DNA of 64,000 nucleotides. Origin: Sphaerisporangium sp039871875. GTDB lineage: Bacteria > Actinomycetota > Actinomycetes > Streptosporangiales > Streptosporangiaceae. The stretch lies in contig NZ_JBDPMD010000012.1 of the NCBI RefSeq assembly GCF_039871875.1, positions 1 to 64,000 of the forward strand, written 5' to 3'. Under the pieces are notes generated by a model. The model was not told the origin of the DNA, ran no database searches, and was given only the letters and a program-made list of their open reading frames with translations. This document shows, in pieces, positions 1 through 8,415 of the stretch; position 1 is the first letter of the stretch; every line of letters begins with the position of its first letter. Made by a program: the position numbers and the translations under genes.

Positions 1-207
1 GAGCCCGGGGGACACCGAGCCCGGGGGACACCGAGCCCGGGGGACACCGAGCCCGGGGGACACCGAGCCCGGGGGACACCGAGCCCGGGGGACACCGAGC
101 CCGGGGGACACCGAGCCCGGGGGACACCGAGCCCGGGGGACACTGAACGCTGGGATGCCGAGCCCCTGGGGACGCCGAGCGCTGGGGTGCCGAGACCTGG
201 GGACGCC
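1..207. repeat. 16-bp tandem repeat array, degenerating rightwards
   Basis: Nine head-to-tail copies of the 16-mer GAGCCCGGGGGACACC fill positions 1-144; the ninth ends in T instead of C. From 145 to about 207 the array decays into 15-17-bp variants with a CTGGGG core. The left end is cut by the window, so the true copy number is unknown. Sixteen is not a multiple of three, so a coding repeat is unlikely. It lies just downstream of the kinase gene stop. Confidence 0.9.
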
Positions 208-222
208 GAGCTCGGCGTCCCC
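199..222. terminator. 24-bp perfect palindrome, possible bidirectional terminator
   Basis: Positions 199-210 (GGGGACGCCGAG) are followed directly by their exact reverse complement at 211-222. It sits 18 bp beyond the kinase stop codon at the end of the repeat array. A GC-rich stem without a T tract is a common actinomycete terminator form. It could instead be a DNA-level binding site. The terminator role is inferred from position only. Confidence 0.45.
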
Positions 223-240
223 TGGGCCCATCGGCCTGAT

Positions 241-1128
241 CTACATTGTAAAGGCGCCGGGCGGGAACAGCCCGCTGCCCGTCAATCGCATGGGCGGGAC
301 GGCGATGCCCTCCTTGCGGAGGATCTCCGACAGGAGCATCGCCGCCTGGTCGCTGGTGAGGCGTTCGGCCGGGTCGGGACGCAGCAGGCCCTCGATGAGC
401 AGGCGCAGCGCGCCGGCGCGGCGGGGGGAGGGGGTGCCCTTCGAGGGGCGGGAGGAGAGCACGTCGCCGTCCTCCACGGCCGGAGGCCTGCCCTCCACCG
501 AGAAGTAGAGGGTGGCGCCGAACGACCACAGGTCGGCCGCCGGGGTGGCGGGGCGTCCGCGCAGGCGCTCGGGGGCGATGTAGCCGGGCGAGCCGACGAT
601 GGGCATGGTGGCGGTGTGCGCGGTCTGGTCGTCGCTCTGGAGCACCGCGATGCCGAAGTCGCTGAGCACCACGCGGTCACCGGTGAGCAGCACGTTGCCG
701 GGCTTGATGTCGCGGTGCAGCACCCCGGCGGCGTGGGCGTGCCGCAGGCCGCTGAGCAGGTGGAAGCCGATCCACGCCGTCCAGTGCACCGGCAGGCGGC
801 CGAGGTGCCAGGCGGTGGCCTGCAGGGTCAGGGCCTCCACGAGCTCCATGACGATCCACAGCCTGCCGTCCTCCTCCAGCAGGTCGTGCACGGTGACGAT
901 CGCCGGGTGGCTGAGCCGGGCGGCGGAACGGGCCTCGCGCAGCGCGTGGCGGCGGGCGACGCGGACGTCACGCTCGTCGTCGCGGCGGGCCGGCCGCAAC
1001 TCCTTGATCGCGACGTCGCGGGCCAGGCGTCTGTCGTGCGCGCGCCAGACGATCCCCATGCCTCCCTGCCCCAGCGGCGAGATCAGCCGATAGCGATCGC
1101 CGAGCAGTTGTGCGTGGTCCGCTCTCAT
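241..1128 (-). CDS. Soluble serine/threonine protein kinase
   Basis: A 295-residue Hanks-type kinase that is almost only the catalytic domain. It has a glycine-rich loop GQGGMG near residue 20, VAIKEL with Lys42, HRDIKPGN with catalytic Asp140, DFG at 157-159 and SPGYIAPERL in the activation segment. There is no transmembrane helix and no PASTA or other sensor domain, unlike PknB-type receptors, so it should act in the cytoplasm on partners brought to it. The ATG at 1128 begins MRADHAQLLGDRY, a normal lead-in to the kinase fold. Substrates cannot be read from the sequence. It is convergent with the left-edge repeats and the next gene on the same strand is 124 bp upstream. Confidence 0.9.
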   Translation of the reverse strand: MRADHAQLLGDRYRLISPLGQGGMGIVWRAHDRRLARDVAIKELRPARRDDERDVRVARRHALREARSAARLSHPAIVTVHDLLEEDGRLWIVMELVEALTLQATAWHLGRLPVHWTAWIGFHLLSGLRHAHAAGVLHRDIKPGNVLLTGDRVVLSDFGIAVLQSDDQTAHTATMPIVGSPGYIAPERLRGRPATPAADLWSFGATLYFSVEGRPPAVEDGDVLSSRPSKGTPSPRRAGALRLLIEGLLRPDPAERLTSDQAAMLLSEILRKEGIAVPPMRLTGSGLFPPGAFTM

Positions 1129-1252
1129 TTCACCCGTTCACATGTCGGCATCGTGCCCCTGCCCCCATGACCGCTCCATTTTTCCCCCTGGAGCGGGATG
1201 CCTATGGGCGGATCACCACAGAATGCCACATGGCCCGGTATAACGATCTGAT

Positions 1253-1666
1253 TTATGCCACTTGGATCAGGGCGATACCGAGGATCAGCGTACCGGCCGC
1301 CAGGCACAGGCCGCCCAGGGTGGTCAGCCAGATGAGCCGGTTCGGCCGGGTGTCGCCGGGTCTGACCACCGACAGGAAGAATCCCAGCGGCATCAGGACG
1401 GGTGCGGCGACGAAGAGCAGGCGCACCAGCGCCGCCGTGCCGTCCGCGAGGCGGGCCTGGTCGACATAGGTGAGGGCCACCAAGGCGAACAGCACGAGCA
1501 CGCCCGCGTGGGCGTGGCCGGCCCGCCACAGGCCCCGCCGGACCGGGTTGTCGAGGTAGCCGGGGGTGCGGCGGCCGATGAGCGTCAGCAGCGACGCGCC
1601 GCCGATCGCGATGGTGGGGACGGTGACGAGCACCACTCCTGCGGTGCCGAGGGACGCGGGGGACAT
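1253..1666 (-). CDS. Four-helix integral membrane protein, unknown function
   Basis: A 137-residue protein with four hydrophobic segments, roughly residues 5-28, 52-70, 80-100 and 113-135, separated by short Arg-rich loops (IGRRTPGYLDNPVRR). I do not recognise the family. The ATG at 1666 is preceded by a strong GGAGGAAGGG ribosome site; an upstream in-frame start at 1702 would lack one. A perfect palindrome at 1695-1713 lies just upstream, so the gene is probably controlled by a DNA-binding repressor, but no regulator is encoded next to it. It is divergent from pup. Confidence 0.7.
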   Translation of the reverse strand: MSPASLGTAGVVLVTVPTIAIGGASLLTLIGRRTPGYLDNPVRRGLWRAGHAHAGVLVLFALVALTYVDQARLADGTAALVRLLFVAAPVLMPLGFFLSVVRPGDTRPNRLIWLTTLGGLCLAAGTLILGIALIQVA

Positions 1667-1694
1667 GGGACCCTTCCTCCGGTGGATAGTCCCT

Positions 1695-1713
1695 CTATCC
1701 AATCATTGGATAG
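1695..1713. promoter_or_regulatory. Palindromic operator upstream of the membrane protein gene
   Basis: CTATCCAATCATTGGATAG is a perfect inverted repeat with 8-bp arms around TCA. The half-site GGATAGT also occurs at 1684-1690 and at 1733-1739, so three related half-sites or sites are spaced over about 55 bp. The spacing and AT-rich centre suit a dimeric repressor of TetR, GntR or MarR type. The cognate regulator is not in the window. Confidence 0.6.
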
Positions 1714-1925
1714 TGACGCTGTCCAGCGTGGCGGATAGTGACCCTCCCCAGTTGTCAGGAATGAAGCTATTAAGGCTGATTTGCTATGCCGTGCAGGGGG
1801 GAGGTTGTCTGGCAGGAGAGGCCTCCTCCAGCCGGTCTCGCGTAGATCACCGGACGATCCGCGCGAATTGTCGTCCGGTTCGGGGAAGATATGAGTCAGA
1901 TGCGTCCCCCAAGCGGAGGTACCAC

Positions 1926-2135
1926 ATGGCGACGAAGGACACCGGCGGGCAGAAGCACACCAGCCGGCAGGACAGCGAGGTCGAAGAGGCCGAGGCTCAG
2001 GGCGGTGCCGACGTCCAGGAGCGTCAGGACAAGCTGACGGACGACGTCGACAACATCCTGGACGAGATCGACGAGGTCCTCGAGGAGAACGCGGAGGAGT
2101 TCGTCCGCAGCTACGTGCAGAAGGGCGGCGAGTAA
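1926..2135 (+). CDS. pup: Prokaryotic ubiquitin-like protein Pup
   Basis: A 69-residue, strongly acidic protein with the Pup layout: a disordered N-terminus, a coiled-coil region rich in Asp/Glu (DDVDNILDEIDEVLEENAEEF) and the invariant tail VRSYVQKGGE. Pup is coupled through its C-terminal Glu to lysines of target proteins by PafA and so directs them to the proteasome. The tail here is encoded as Gly-Gly-Glu, so deamidation of a terminal Gln by Dop is not needed before ligation. The ATG at 1926 follows GGAGG at 1916-1920. In most actinomycetes pup is next to prcB, with dop upstream. Here an 8.5-kb opposite-strand sugar cluster intervenes and neither dop nor mpa/arc is in view. Confidence 0.97.
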   Translation: MATKDTGGQKHTSRQDSEVEEAEAQGGADVQERQDKLTDDVDNILDEIDEVLEENAEEFVRSYVQKGGE

Positions 2136-2397
2136 GGGGCGGAACGAAGGCTCCGCCCCGGGCGGCGCGCACCGGCGGTACACGGGTGCGGCGTCGCCCC
2201 ACGGGCGGGACGCGGACGGTCGTCGCCGACACCCGCGTCCCGCACGGAGACCAGCGAAGGCCACGCCGCCGCCGTCCCGTGCGGCGGCCAGGAGCAGACC
2301 GGGCCGTACCCGCCCCGCGCGGCGGCCGGTGGAGTACCGGGTGGCATCCGATCCCGGTCCGACGCACGGAGCCGTGCCGGCCTGGTCGGCGCGGCGG

Positions 2398-5124
2398 TCA
2401 GGACAGGTGGAGGGTCGCCACCTCGAAGGGGCGCAGGGACACGCGCACGGTGCCGTCCGCGGCGGGGAGCGGGCGCAGGCGGCGGCCGAGACCGTCCGCG
2501 AGGCGGGCCTCGGTGAAGCGTCCCGCCACCACGGCCTCGGTGGCCGTGGGGCACTCGGCCACCAGACGCACCTCCAGCCATCCCTCGCGCTCGCGTAGCG
2601 CGCCGAGCACCACGCCCGCACCGCCGATCTCCAGCCGGGGCTCCGGAGGCGGCAGCGGGGCGGGCAGGGCGGCGGGAGCGGCACCGGGGACCGCGAGCAG
2701 GTCCAGCCGGTGGTCCTCGGCCAGGCGCGGCAGCCCCGCGCCGTCCCAGGTTCCCTCGTACAGGTGCACCGCGAACCGTGTGGTGAGCGGGCCGGGGCAC
2801 TGAGCGTCCGGCGTGGCGATCTGCGGCCCGGCCGGTTCGTCCCGCAGGGGGTTGTCGTTGCGGGACAGGAACCCCACCGCGCGCAGCAGTGTCAGCGCCA
2901 TCTCCCCGGCGGCCCCGCCGCCCGGCGGCGCGACCAGTTCGTACTCCATGACGTGGCCGAGCAGCACCGCCAGCCCTCCCGCTGCGGCGAAGCCCTCGGC
3001 GGGGAACGTGGGCAGCGGCTCCTCCCCGCCCCCGCCCTCCGCCGCCGTCCCGCGCCGCACCACCGCGTACTGCCCCTCGGCGAACGACTCCTCCGCCGCC
3101 CGCGGCAGCCCCGCGTGCCACCGCACCCGGTGGTCCCGGCACGGGTTGTCCACCGTCACGGCGAGCCGCACGTACGGCTCCCCGGCCCGCGACTCGACCC
3201 GTGTCGTCACGACCGCCACAGCGGTCTCCACCGCACGCCCGCGCCCGCCGGAGACCGCCCCAGGGATCCCCGGTGCCTGACGCCGGTCCTCGGCCCGCAC
3301 CGGCCAGTCGTAGGTCCGGGTGACCTCGAGCACCCCCACGAGGGGGCCTTCCGCCGTGCGGGTCACCGTGACCGACGACGGGGTGGAGATCAGCCGGTCC
3401 TCGGCGGGTGGCGCGTGGTTGTAGGTGTCGCCGACGTCGCCGCCGTCCACGATCCGCCCCACCCCGCCGGCCCGCAGGCCGCCCGCGGTCGTCAGCTCCA
3501 GCGTCCCGTCCGCCATGACCTCCGCCCGCAGCAGGCCGTTGTCCAGTATGTGTCCCTCCACCCGGACCGGGGGGACGTCCGCGGTCGTGGGCGGTTCCTC
3601 CGGGACCGCGGCGAGGATCGTGCGGCCGAAGGCGGGGACCTCGACGCGGGCGGCGACGGTGACGACCGGCTCGGCGACCGTGCGGACCCGCCAGGGGCCG
3701 GGGCGGTTGGCGGCGGCGTCCAGGACGGCGGTCCTCAGGTCGGCGTACCGGTAGCCCGTGGTGGCGTGCCTGCTGACCACGACGGTGAACAGGTCGCCCT
3801 CGGCGTACCAGGACACGATCTCGTGGCCGAACAGCTCCCGCTCGTGCACCCGCCCGAGCAGCCGCGTGAGGTCGTCGAGCACCGACTCGTCCAGCAGCGT
3901 GGGCGCCCGCCCGAGCACCTGCGACGGCACCGCCCGCCCGTCGTGCCCCGCGAGCCGCCCGCGCGCCTCCGGCAGGTCGATCAGGACCAGCCCGGCCCGC
4001 GGGTACGGCGAGGGGTTGACCACGACGAGCCGGTCCCGCCCCGCCTCCCGGGCCAGCGAGGCGCTCACCATGTCCACCACCGCCTGCCCGATCTGCCCGG
4101 CCTCGGCGATCCGTGCCGCCACCTGCCGCGCCGTCTCGTCCGCCCCGCACCCGGTCACCGAGTCGTGCCCGCTGCACGCGATCACCCCCCGCCACGCCAG
4201 CTCGATCATCCGCCGCGCCGCCCCGTCGTCCGGCGCCCACAGGGCCGACAGGGGCTCGGCGTAGCGGGTGAGGGTGCGTTCGGCGTGCCCCATGGCGTGT
4301 TTGAGCGGGACGCGGGCGGACACCACGCCGGGGAGGATGTTGGCGCGGGCGTGGGACCGCAGTTCGCCCTCCACCACGGGAAGCCCCGCGGGCGGCGCGC
4401 CGGAGCGCAGGAACTCGTGCAGGGTCGCCAGCGGCAGGCCGGCCGCGGTGATGTCCGCCGCCGGCGCGGAGTGGTCGGCGCCGTACATCGCGAGCAGAGG
4501 CCCCTCCGGGCGCCAGGGGCGCATGGCGGCGGTGAAGGCCGCCACCCGCTCGGGAAGGGCCTCCGGGGGGCCGCTGAACAGGCCTACGGCGTTGCCGTAG
4601 CCGTCCGGGAGGTAGCGGGTGGGGATCACCGTGCCGTCGGCGCCCCTCCAGGCGAACATGTCCCGCCGGACGGACGCCGGGACACCCCGCCACAGGCACG
4701 CGACCGTGAGGCCCGCGAGGGTGAGGATCTGCGGCATCTGGGCGCAGTGGCCGAACTGGTCGGGCAGGTAGCCGACCTCCATGGCGCCGCCGAGGGCCCG
4801 CGCGCCGCGCAGGCCGTACTCCAGGTTGCGCATCAGGGTCTCGCCCGAGCAGAGGAACTCGTCGGACAGGATGAGCCACGGCCCGGCGGCGAAGCGGCCC
4901 TCGGTGACGAAGCGCTCGATGTCCGCCCGCCGCTCGGGGCGAATCTCCAGGTAGTCCTCGATCGCGGCGAGCTGCCCATCCATGGTGAAGCGGTACGCGG
5001 GGTCGGCCGCCATGGTGTCGAGCACCTCGTCCAGCATGCGGACCAGCCCCATGCGGAACCGCTGGAACGGCAGGTACCACTCGCGGTCCCAGTGGGTGTG
5101 CGGCACGACGACGATCTCAGTCAA
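2398..5124 (-). CDS. GH38 alpha-mannosidase
   Basis: A 908-residue glycoside hydrolase family 38 enzyme, expected to release alpha-linked mannose from the non-reducing end. The start MTEIVVVPHTHWDREW is the classic GH38 metal-binding opening (His9, His11, Asp13). YLPDQFGH carries the probable nucleophile Asp122 (DSFGH in many relatives), and CSGHDSVTGCG near residue 315 matches the conserved C-terminal metal-site region. There is no signal peptide, so it acts in the cytoplasm on imported mannosides. It is the last gene of the minus-strand run and starts 101 bp after the PHP gene stop, so it is probably co-transcribed with the transporter. The overlapping antisense frames are shadows. Confidence 0.93.
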   Translation of the reverse strand: MTEIVVVPHTHWDREWYLPFQRFRMGLVRMLDEVLDTMAADPAYRFTMDGQLAAIEDYLEIRPERRADIERFVTEGRFAAGPWLILSDEFLCSGETLMRNLEYGLRGARALGGAMEVGYLPDQFGHCAQMPQILTLAGLTVACLWRGVPASVRRDMFAWRGADGTVIPTRYLPDGYGNAVGLFSGPPEALPERVAAFTAAMRPWRPEGPLLAMYGADHSAPAADITAAGLPLATLHEFLRSGAPPAGLPVVEGELRSHARANILPGVVSARVPLKHAMGHAERTLTRYAEPLSALWAPDDGAARRMIELAWRGVIACSGHDSVTGCGADETARQVAARIAEAGQIGQAVVDMVSASLAREAGRDRLVVVNPSPYPRAGLVLIDLPEARGRLAGHDGRAVPSQVLGRAPTLLDESVLDDLTRLLGRVHERELFGHEIVSWYAEGDLFTVVVSRHATTGYRYADLRTAVLDAAANRPGPWRVRTVAEPVVTVAARVEVPAFGRTILAAVPEEPPTTADVPPVRVEGHILDNGLLRAEVMADGTLELTTAGGLRAGGVGRIVDGGDVGDTYNHAPPAEDRLISTPSSVTVTRTAEGPLVGVLEVTRTYDWPVRAEDRRQAPGIPGAVSGGRGRAVETAVAVVTTRVESRAGEPYVRLAVTVDNPCRDHRVRWHAGLPRAAEESFAEGQYAVVRRGTAAEGGGGEEPLPTFPAEGFAAAGGLAVLLGHVMEYELVAPPGGGAAGEMALTLLRAVGFLSRNDNPLRDEPAGPQIATPDAQCPGPLTTRFAVHLYEGTWDGAGLPRLAEDHRLDLLAVPGAAPAALPAPLPPPEPRLEIGGAGVVLGALREREGWLEVRLVAECPTATEAVVAGRFTEARLADGLGRRLRPLPAADGTVRVSLRPFEVATLHLS

Positions 5125-5242
5125 CGCGGACGCCTCCGATCGGGGTGCGCAGGGTCATCTCGCTCAACGGGCCCCTCCCGGACGGGTGCCGCAGGGTCAA
5201 CTCGCTCAACGGGGACGCCTCCGATCTAGGTGCACAGGGCCA
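5121..5242. repeat. Three imperfect ~42-bp direct repeats at a gene junction
   Basis: Related copies of a segment containing GTGCGCAGGGTCA followed by CTCGCTCAACG recur at about 5145, 5186 and 5230, and GACGCCTCCGATC appears at 5129-5141 and again at 5214-5226. The copies span the first codons of the mannosidase gene, the spacer and the last codons of the PHP gene. This looks like a local tandem duplication of the junction. Confidence 0.6.
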
Positions 5243-6497
5243 TGACCTCGTTGCGGGTGGTCTCCAGGCGGTGCGGCCCCGGGGCGGCGGGTACGGTCAC
5301 CCGGTCGCCGCGGATGACGCGGCGCGTGTCAGGGCCCCACAGGATCAGGCCGTCGGCGTCCACCGCGAGGAACTCGCCGCCGTGCCGCAGCAGCAGCGGC
5401 GCGTCCGGCCCGGCCGACACCGCGGTGCGCCCGGCCCTGATCCCGTCCAGCACGCCCCCGCCGCCCGGGTCGCCCGCGCCCTCGGGCGCCGCCGACAGCA
5501 CCCACGTCGTCGGCGCGCCCGGCGGGTGGCCGCCGTCCGGCGAGTGGTAGTCGCCGCCGCCCACCAGCACCAGGTCGTCCCGCCAGGCCTGCGCCCAGGA
5601 CAGCGGGGCGCCCCACGTGCGGTCCCACCAGCCCGAGTGCCAGACCTCGGCGACGGGCGGCCGCTCGGCCAGGGGGTGCCGCCACGCGCAGTCGGCGCCG
5701 AGGGGGTGGTTGACCGACAACACGCCGCCCCGCCCGGCCACGGCCCGCACCCAGGCGTCGGCGGGTTCGCGGAAGTCGATCCACCCGACGGGGCCGAACG
5801 CGTTGGCGTGCCCGAGGTCGGTGGTCACCTCCTGCCCCGGGATCAGCGTGAGCCCGGTGGCCGCCGACACCCCGGGCAGCCCGGCGTGGTGGCTGACGGT
5901 GTTGTGGTCGGTGACGGCAAGGAAGTCCAGCCCCTGGTCCCGGGCGAGCAGCGCCAGAGCGGCCACGGTGAGTGCCCCGTCGGAGTGCACGGTGTGCGCG
6001 TGCAGCTCCCCGGCCCGCCACCGCATCCCGTCCAGGCCCGGCAGCCCCCGCCGTACGGCGGCCGGCGGCGGGGCGGGCGCGGCGGCCGGCGGGTCGTCCG
6101 CGGGAGGCGGCGGCGGGGGAGCGGCGTGCGGCGTGACCGTGATCTCGTACGCCAGCCCCTCCAGCGGCACCCGGTACAGCCCCGTCAGCACCCGCCACAC
6201 CCCGGGCTCGATCTCCCCGGGCAGGTACCCCGGCGTCGCCCACCGCGGCCCGATCGTGAAGGAGGCCCGCGCCCCGCCCGACCACCCGCGGAACCCGCCA
6301 GGCCCCGCGCACCCGAGGTCGAGCACCCCCGCCGCGCGGTCGTAGGCCAGCTCCACCGTCAGCGCCCGCGTCCCGGCGGGCGGCTCCACCGCCACCTCGT
6401 GCACCTGCCGCTCAAGGCGGTCCTCGATGGTCCAACGTCCCCGCAGCCGTATCGGCCCCGCCACGCTCACCGGGTCACGGTACCCTCCGGCGCTCAT
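5226..6497 (-). CDS. PHP-domain phosphoesterase, CehA/McbA-like
   Basis: A 423-residue protein with a metal-dependent PHP domain in its C-terminal two thirds: ELHAHTVHSDG, AVTDHNTVSHHAG, PGQEVTTDLGHANAFG, VNHPLG and GGGDYHS give the His/Asp/Glu metal ligands. The first ~150 residues look like a beta-rich accessory domain followed by a Pro/Ala linker. CehA/McbA-type PHP proteins hydrolyse phosphoesters or other bonds; the substrate here is unknown. Its ATG (6497) overlaps the stop of the ABC ATPase gene in ATGA, so the two are translationally coupled. Context suggests it processes a sugar phosphoester or glycan imported by the neighbouring transporter. Confidence 0.85.
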   Translation of the reverse strand: MSAGGYRDPVSVAGPIRLRGRWTIEDRLERQVHEVAVEPPAGTRALTVELAYDRAAGVLDLGCAGPGGFRGWSGGARASFTIGPRWATPGYLPGEIEPGVWRVLTGLYRVPLEGLAYEITVTPHAAPPPPPPADDPPAAAPAPPPAAVRRGLPGLDGMRWRAGELHAHTVHSDGALTVAALALLARDQGLDFLAVTDHNTVSHHAGLPGVSAATGLTLIPGQEVTTDLGHANAFGPVGWIDFREPADAWVRAVAGRGGVLSVNHPLGADCAWRHPLAERPPVAEVWHSGWWDRTWGAPLSWAQAWRDDLVLVGGGDYHSPDGGHPPGAPTTWVLSAAPEGAGDPGGGGVLDGIRAGRTAVSAGPDAPLLLRHGGEFLAVDADGLILWGPDTRRVIRGDRVTVPAAPGPHRLETTRNEVMALCT

Positions 6498-7546
6498 GCG
6501 CCCACCAGGAGGCCGTCGCGGTAGAACAGCGCGCGGGAGTGCCGGGGGACCGCCCACATCGGGGTGCCGGGGGAGGGTTCGGCGTCCTCGGGGACGACCG
6601 CCTGGAACTGCTGGTCGTCGTTCTCCAGGGTCACCAGGAAGGACGTGCCCAGGTTCTCCACCACCGATACGCGGCCGGGGAAGGCGTCCTCGCGGGCGGT
6701 GGGGGACAGGTCCATGTACTCGGGGCGCAGGCCGTACACGATCTGCGCGCCTTCCGGCAGGGACGCGGGGGCGGGCAGGGCCGCGCCGGCGACGCGGGCG
6801 GTGCCGTCCTCGACGACGCCGGGGAGCAGGTTCATGGGGGTGGAGCCGATGAAGGACGCGACGAAGGTGTCGGCGGGGCGCTGGAACACCTCGGCCGGGG
6901 TGCCGACCTGCCTGATGCGGCCGGCGGACATCACGGCGATCCGGTCGGCCATGGCGAGGGCCTCGCCCTGGTCGTGGGTGACGAACACCGTGGTGACGGC
7001 CAGCTCCCGTTGCAGCCGCTTGAGGAACGTCCGGGCCTCGAGCCGCATCCGGGCGTCCAGGTTGGACAGCGGCTCGTCGAACAGGAACGCCGCGGGGTGG
7101 CAGGCGATGGCCCGGGCCAGCGCGACCCGCTGCTGCTGCCCGCCGGACAGTTGCCCGGGGCGCCGCGCCAGCAGCTCCGCCAGGCCGAGCCGGGCCGCGG
7201 TCCCGGCCGCCTTGGCCTCCCGTTCCGCCCGGCCGACCTTCTTGATCCGCAGGGGGTAGGCGATGTTGCCCGTGACGTCCATGTGGGGGAACAGGGCGTA
7301 GTCCTGGAACACCATGGCCACGTCCCTGCGCCCGGGCGGCAGCGCGGTGACGTCCGCCGAGCCGATGACGACGCGCCCGGACGTCGCCGTCTCCAGGCCC
7401 GCGACGGTGCGCAGCAACGTCGTCTTGCCGCACCCGGACGGCCCGAGCAGCGCGAAGAACTCGCCGGCGGCGATGTCCAGGTCCAGGGCGTCCACCGCCC
7501 GGACGCCGCCGGGGAACTCCTTGGTGAGCCCGCGCAGGGAGATCAT
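6494..7546 (-). CDS. Sugar/spermidine-type ABC transporter ATP-binding protein
   Basis: A 350-residue ATPase of the MalK/PotA class with a C-terminal TOBE-like domain. It has Walker A GPSGCGKTT, the Q-loop in FQDYALFPHM, signature LSGGQQQR, Walker B FLFDEPLSNLDA and the H-loop VFVTHDQGEA. ATG at 7546 (MISLRGLTKEFPGG) overlaps the upstream permease stop by ATGA. Unlike the second sugar system in this window, this one brings its own ATPase. It is the fourth gene of the SBP-permease-permease-ATPase-PHP run. Confidence 0.92.
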   Translation of the reverse strand: MISLRGLTKEFPGGVRAVDALDLDIAAGEFFALLGPSGCGKTTLLRTVAGLETATSGRVVIGSADVTALPPGRRDVAMVFQDYALFPHMDVTGNIAYPLRIKKVGRAEREAKAAGTAARLGLAELLARRPGQLSGGQQQRVALARAIACHPAAFLFDEPLSNLDARMRLEARTFLKRLQRELAVTTVFVTHDQGEALAMADRIAVMSAGRIRQVGTPAEVFQRPADTFVASFIGSTPMNLLPGVVEDGTARVAGAALPAPASLPEGAQIVYGLRPEYMDLSPTAREDAFPGRVSVVENLGTSFLVTLENDDQQFQAVVPEDAEPSPGTPMWAVPRHSRALFYRDGLLVGA

Positions 7547-8415
7547 CGTTTGATCCCGCCGTGGAAGCGGAACCCGTACCTGCGGCTGACGAAGACGTAC
7601 ATGAGGACCACCGGGAGGGAGTAGAGCAGCGAGAACGTCGAGATGAGGTCCAGCCGGGGCGAGCCGCCCTCGGTGTACAGCGTGTAGAGGATCACCGCGC
7701 CCGGCGCCTTGCCCGGGTCGCGCAGCAGGATGAACGGCGTCAGGAAGCTGCCCCACACCGAGGCCACCGACCAGACCGCGATGGTGGCGAGGCCGGGCCG
7801 GACGACCGGCACCACGATGTGCCACAGGATCTGCAGGGGGGACGCGCCGAACACCCGGGCCGACTCCTCGTACGAGGTCGGGGTGCCGTCCATGAAGTCC
7901 TTCAGGATGAAGATCGCGGCCGGCAGCAGGCCGCCGGACAGGGTGAGGACCACCCCGAGGTGGGTGTCGATCAGGTTGAGCCGGGTCGCCAGCTCGAAGA
8001 TCGGCACCATCGCCGCCGTCCCTGTCACCACCGAGGACAGCAGGAGCAGCACGTACAGCAGCGCGTCGCGCCCCGGCACCCGCACCCGCGACAACGCGTA
8101 CGCCGCCAGCGCGGCCAGCACCACCACCAGCGCCGCGCTGGCGCCCGCCTGGAGCACCGAGTTGCCGAGCGAGCTGAGCACGTAGGGATTGTCGAGCAGC
8201 GCCTGGAAGTTGCGGTGCGTGAACTCCGGCATCGACGTGGTGATGGTCGGGTGGGCGTCGAACGGCGCGGCGGCCAGCCACAGCAGCGGCAGCGCGAAGA
8301 ACCCCGCGACCAGCGCCAGGAACGTCGCCCGCCCCAGGGCGGCCACCGCGTGCCGGGCCCGTGCCGCGCCGGCGGGGGCGGCGGGGCGGGCCGGCGGGGC
8401 CGTGTCCGGGGTCAC
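7543..8415 (-). CDS. ABC transporter permease (second subunit)
   Basis: A 290-residue inner-membrane permease with six expected helices and the EAA loop region YEESARVFGASPLQILWHIVVPVVRPG, where EAA...G contacts the ATPase. The chosen start is GTG at 8415, which overlaps the stop of the preceding permease (GTGA), matching the coupled architecture of the whole run. The Ala/Pro-rich N-terminus before the first helix is typical of this subunit. Confidence 0.9.
   Translation of the reverse strand: MTPDTAPPARPAAPAGAARARHAVAALGRATFLALVAGFFALPLLWLAAAPFDAHPTITTSMPEFTHRNFQALLDNPYVLSSLGNSVLQAGASAALVVVLAALAAYALSRVRVPGRDALLYVLLLLSSVVTGTAAMVPIFELATRLNLIDTHLGVVLTLSGGLLPAAIFILKDFMDGTPTSYEESARVFGASPLQILWHIVVPVVRPGLATIAVWSVASVWGSFLTPFILLRDPGKAPGAVILYTLYTEGGSPRLDLISTFSLLYSLPVVLMYVFVSRRYGFRFHGGIKR

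Noticed and set aside
1..144. CRISPR-like array
   Set aside because: The 16-bp units are contiguous with no unique spacers and no cas genes nearby.
187..1170. Plus-strand frame antisense to the kinase gene
   Set aside because: Antisense shadow; the minus strand carries complete kinase motifs.
2111..5080. Very long minus-strand frame (989 codons) over the mannosidase gene
   Set aside because: Composition is Gly/Arg/Ala-rich with no family motif; it is an offset shadow of the GH38 gene, which has clear motifs.
2710..5229. Long plus-strand frame antisense to the mannosidase
   Set aside because: High-GC antisense shadow, low-complexity His/Arg/Pro composition and no ribosome site.
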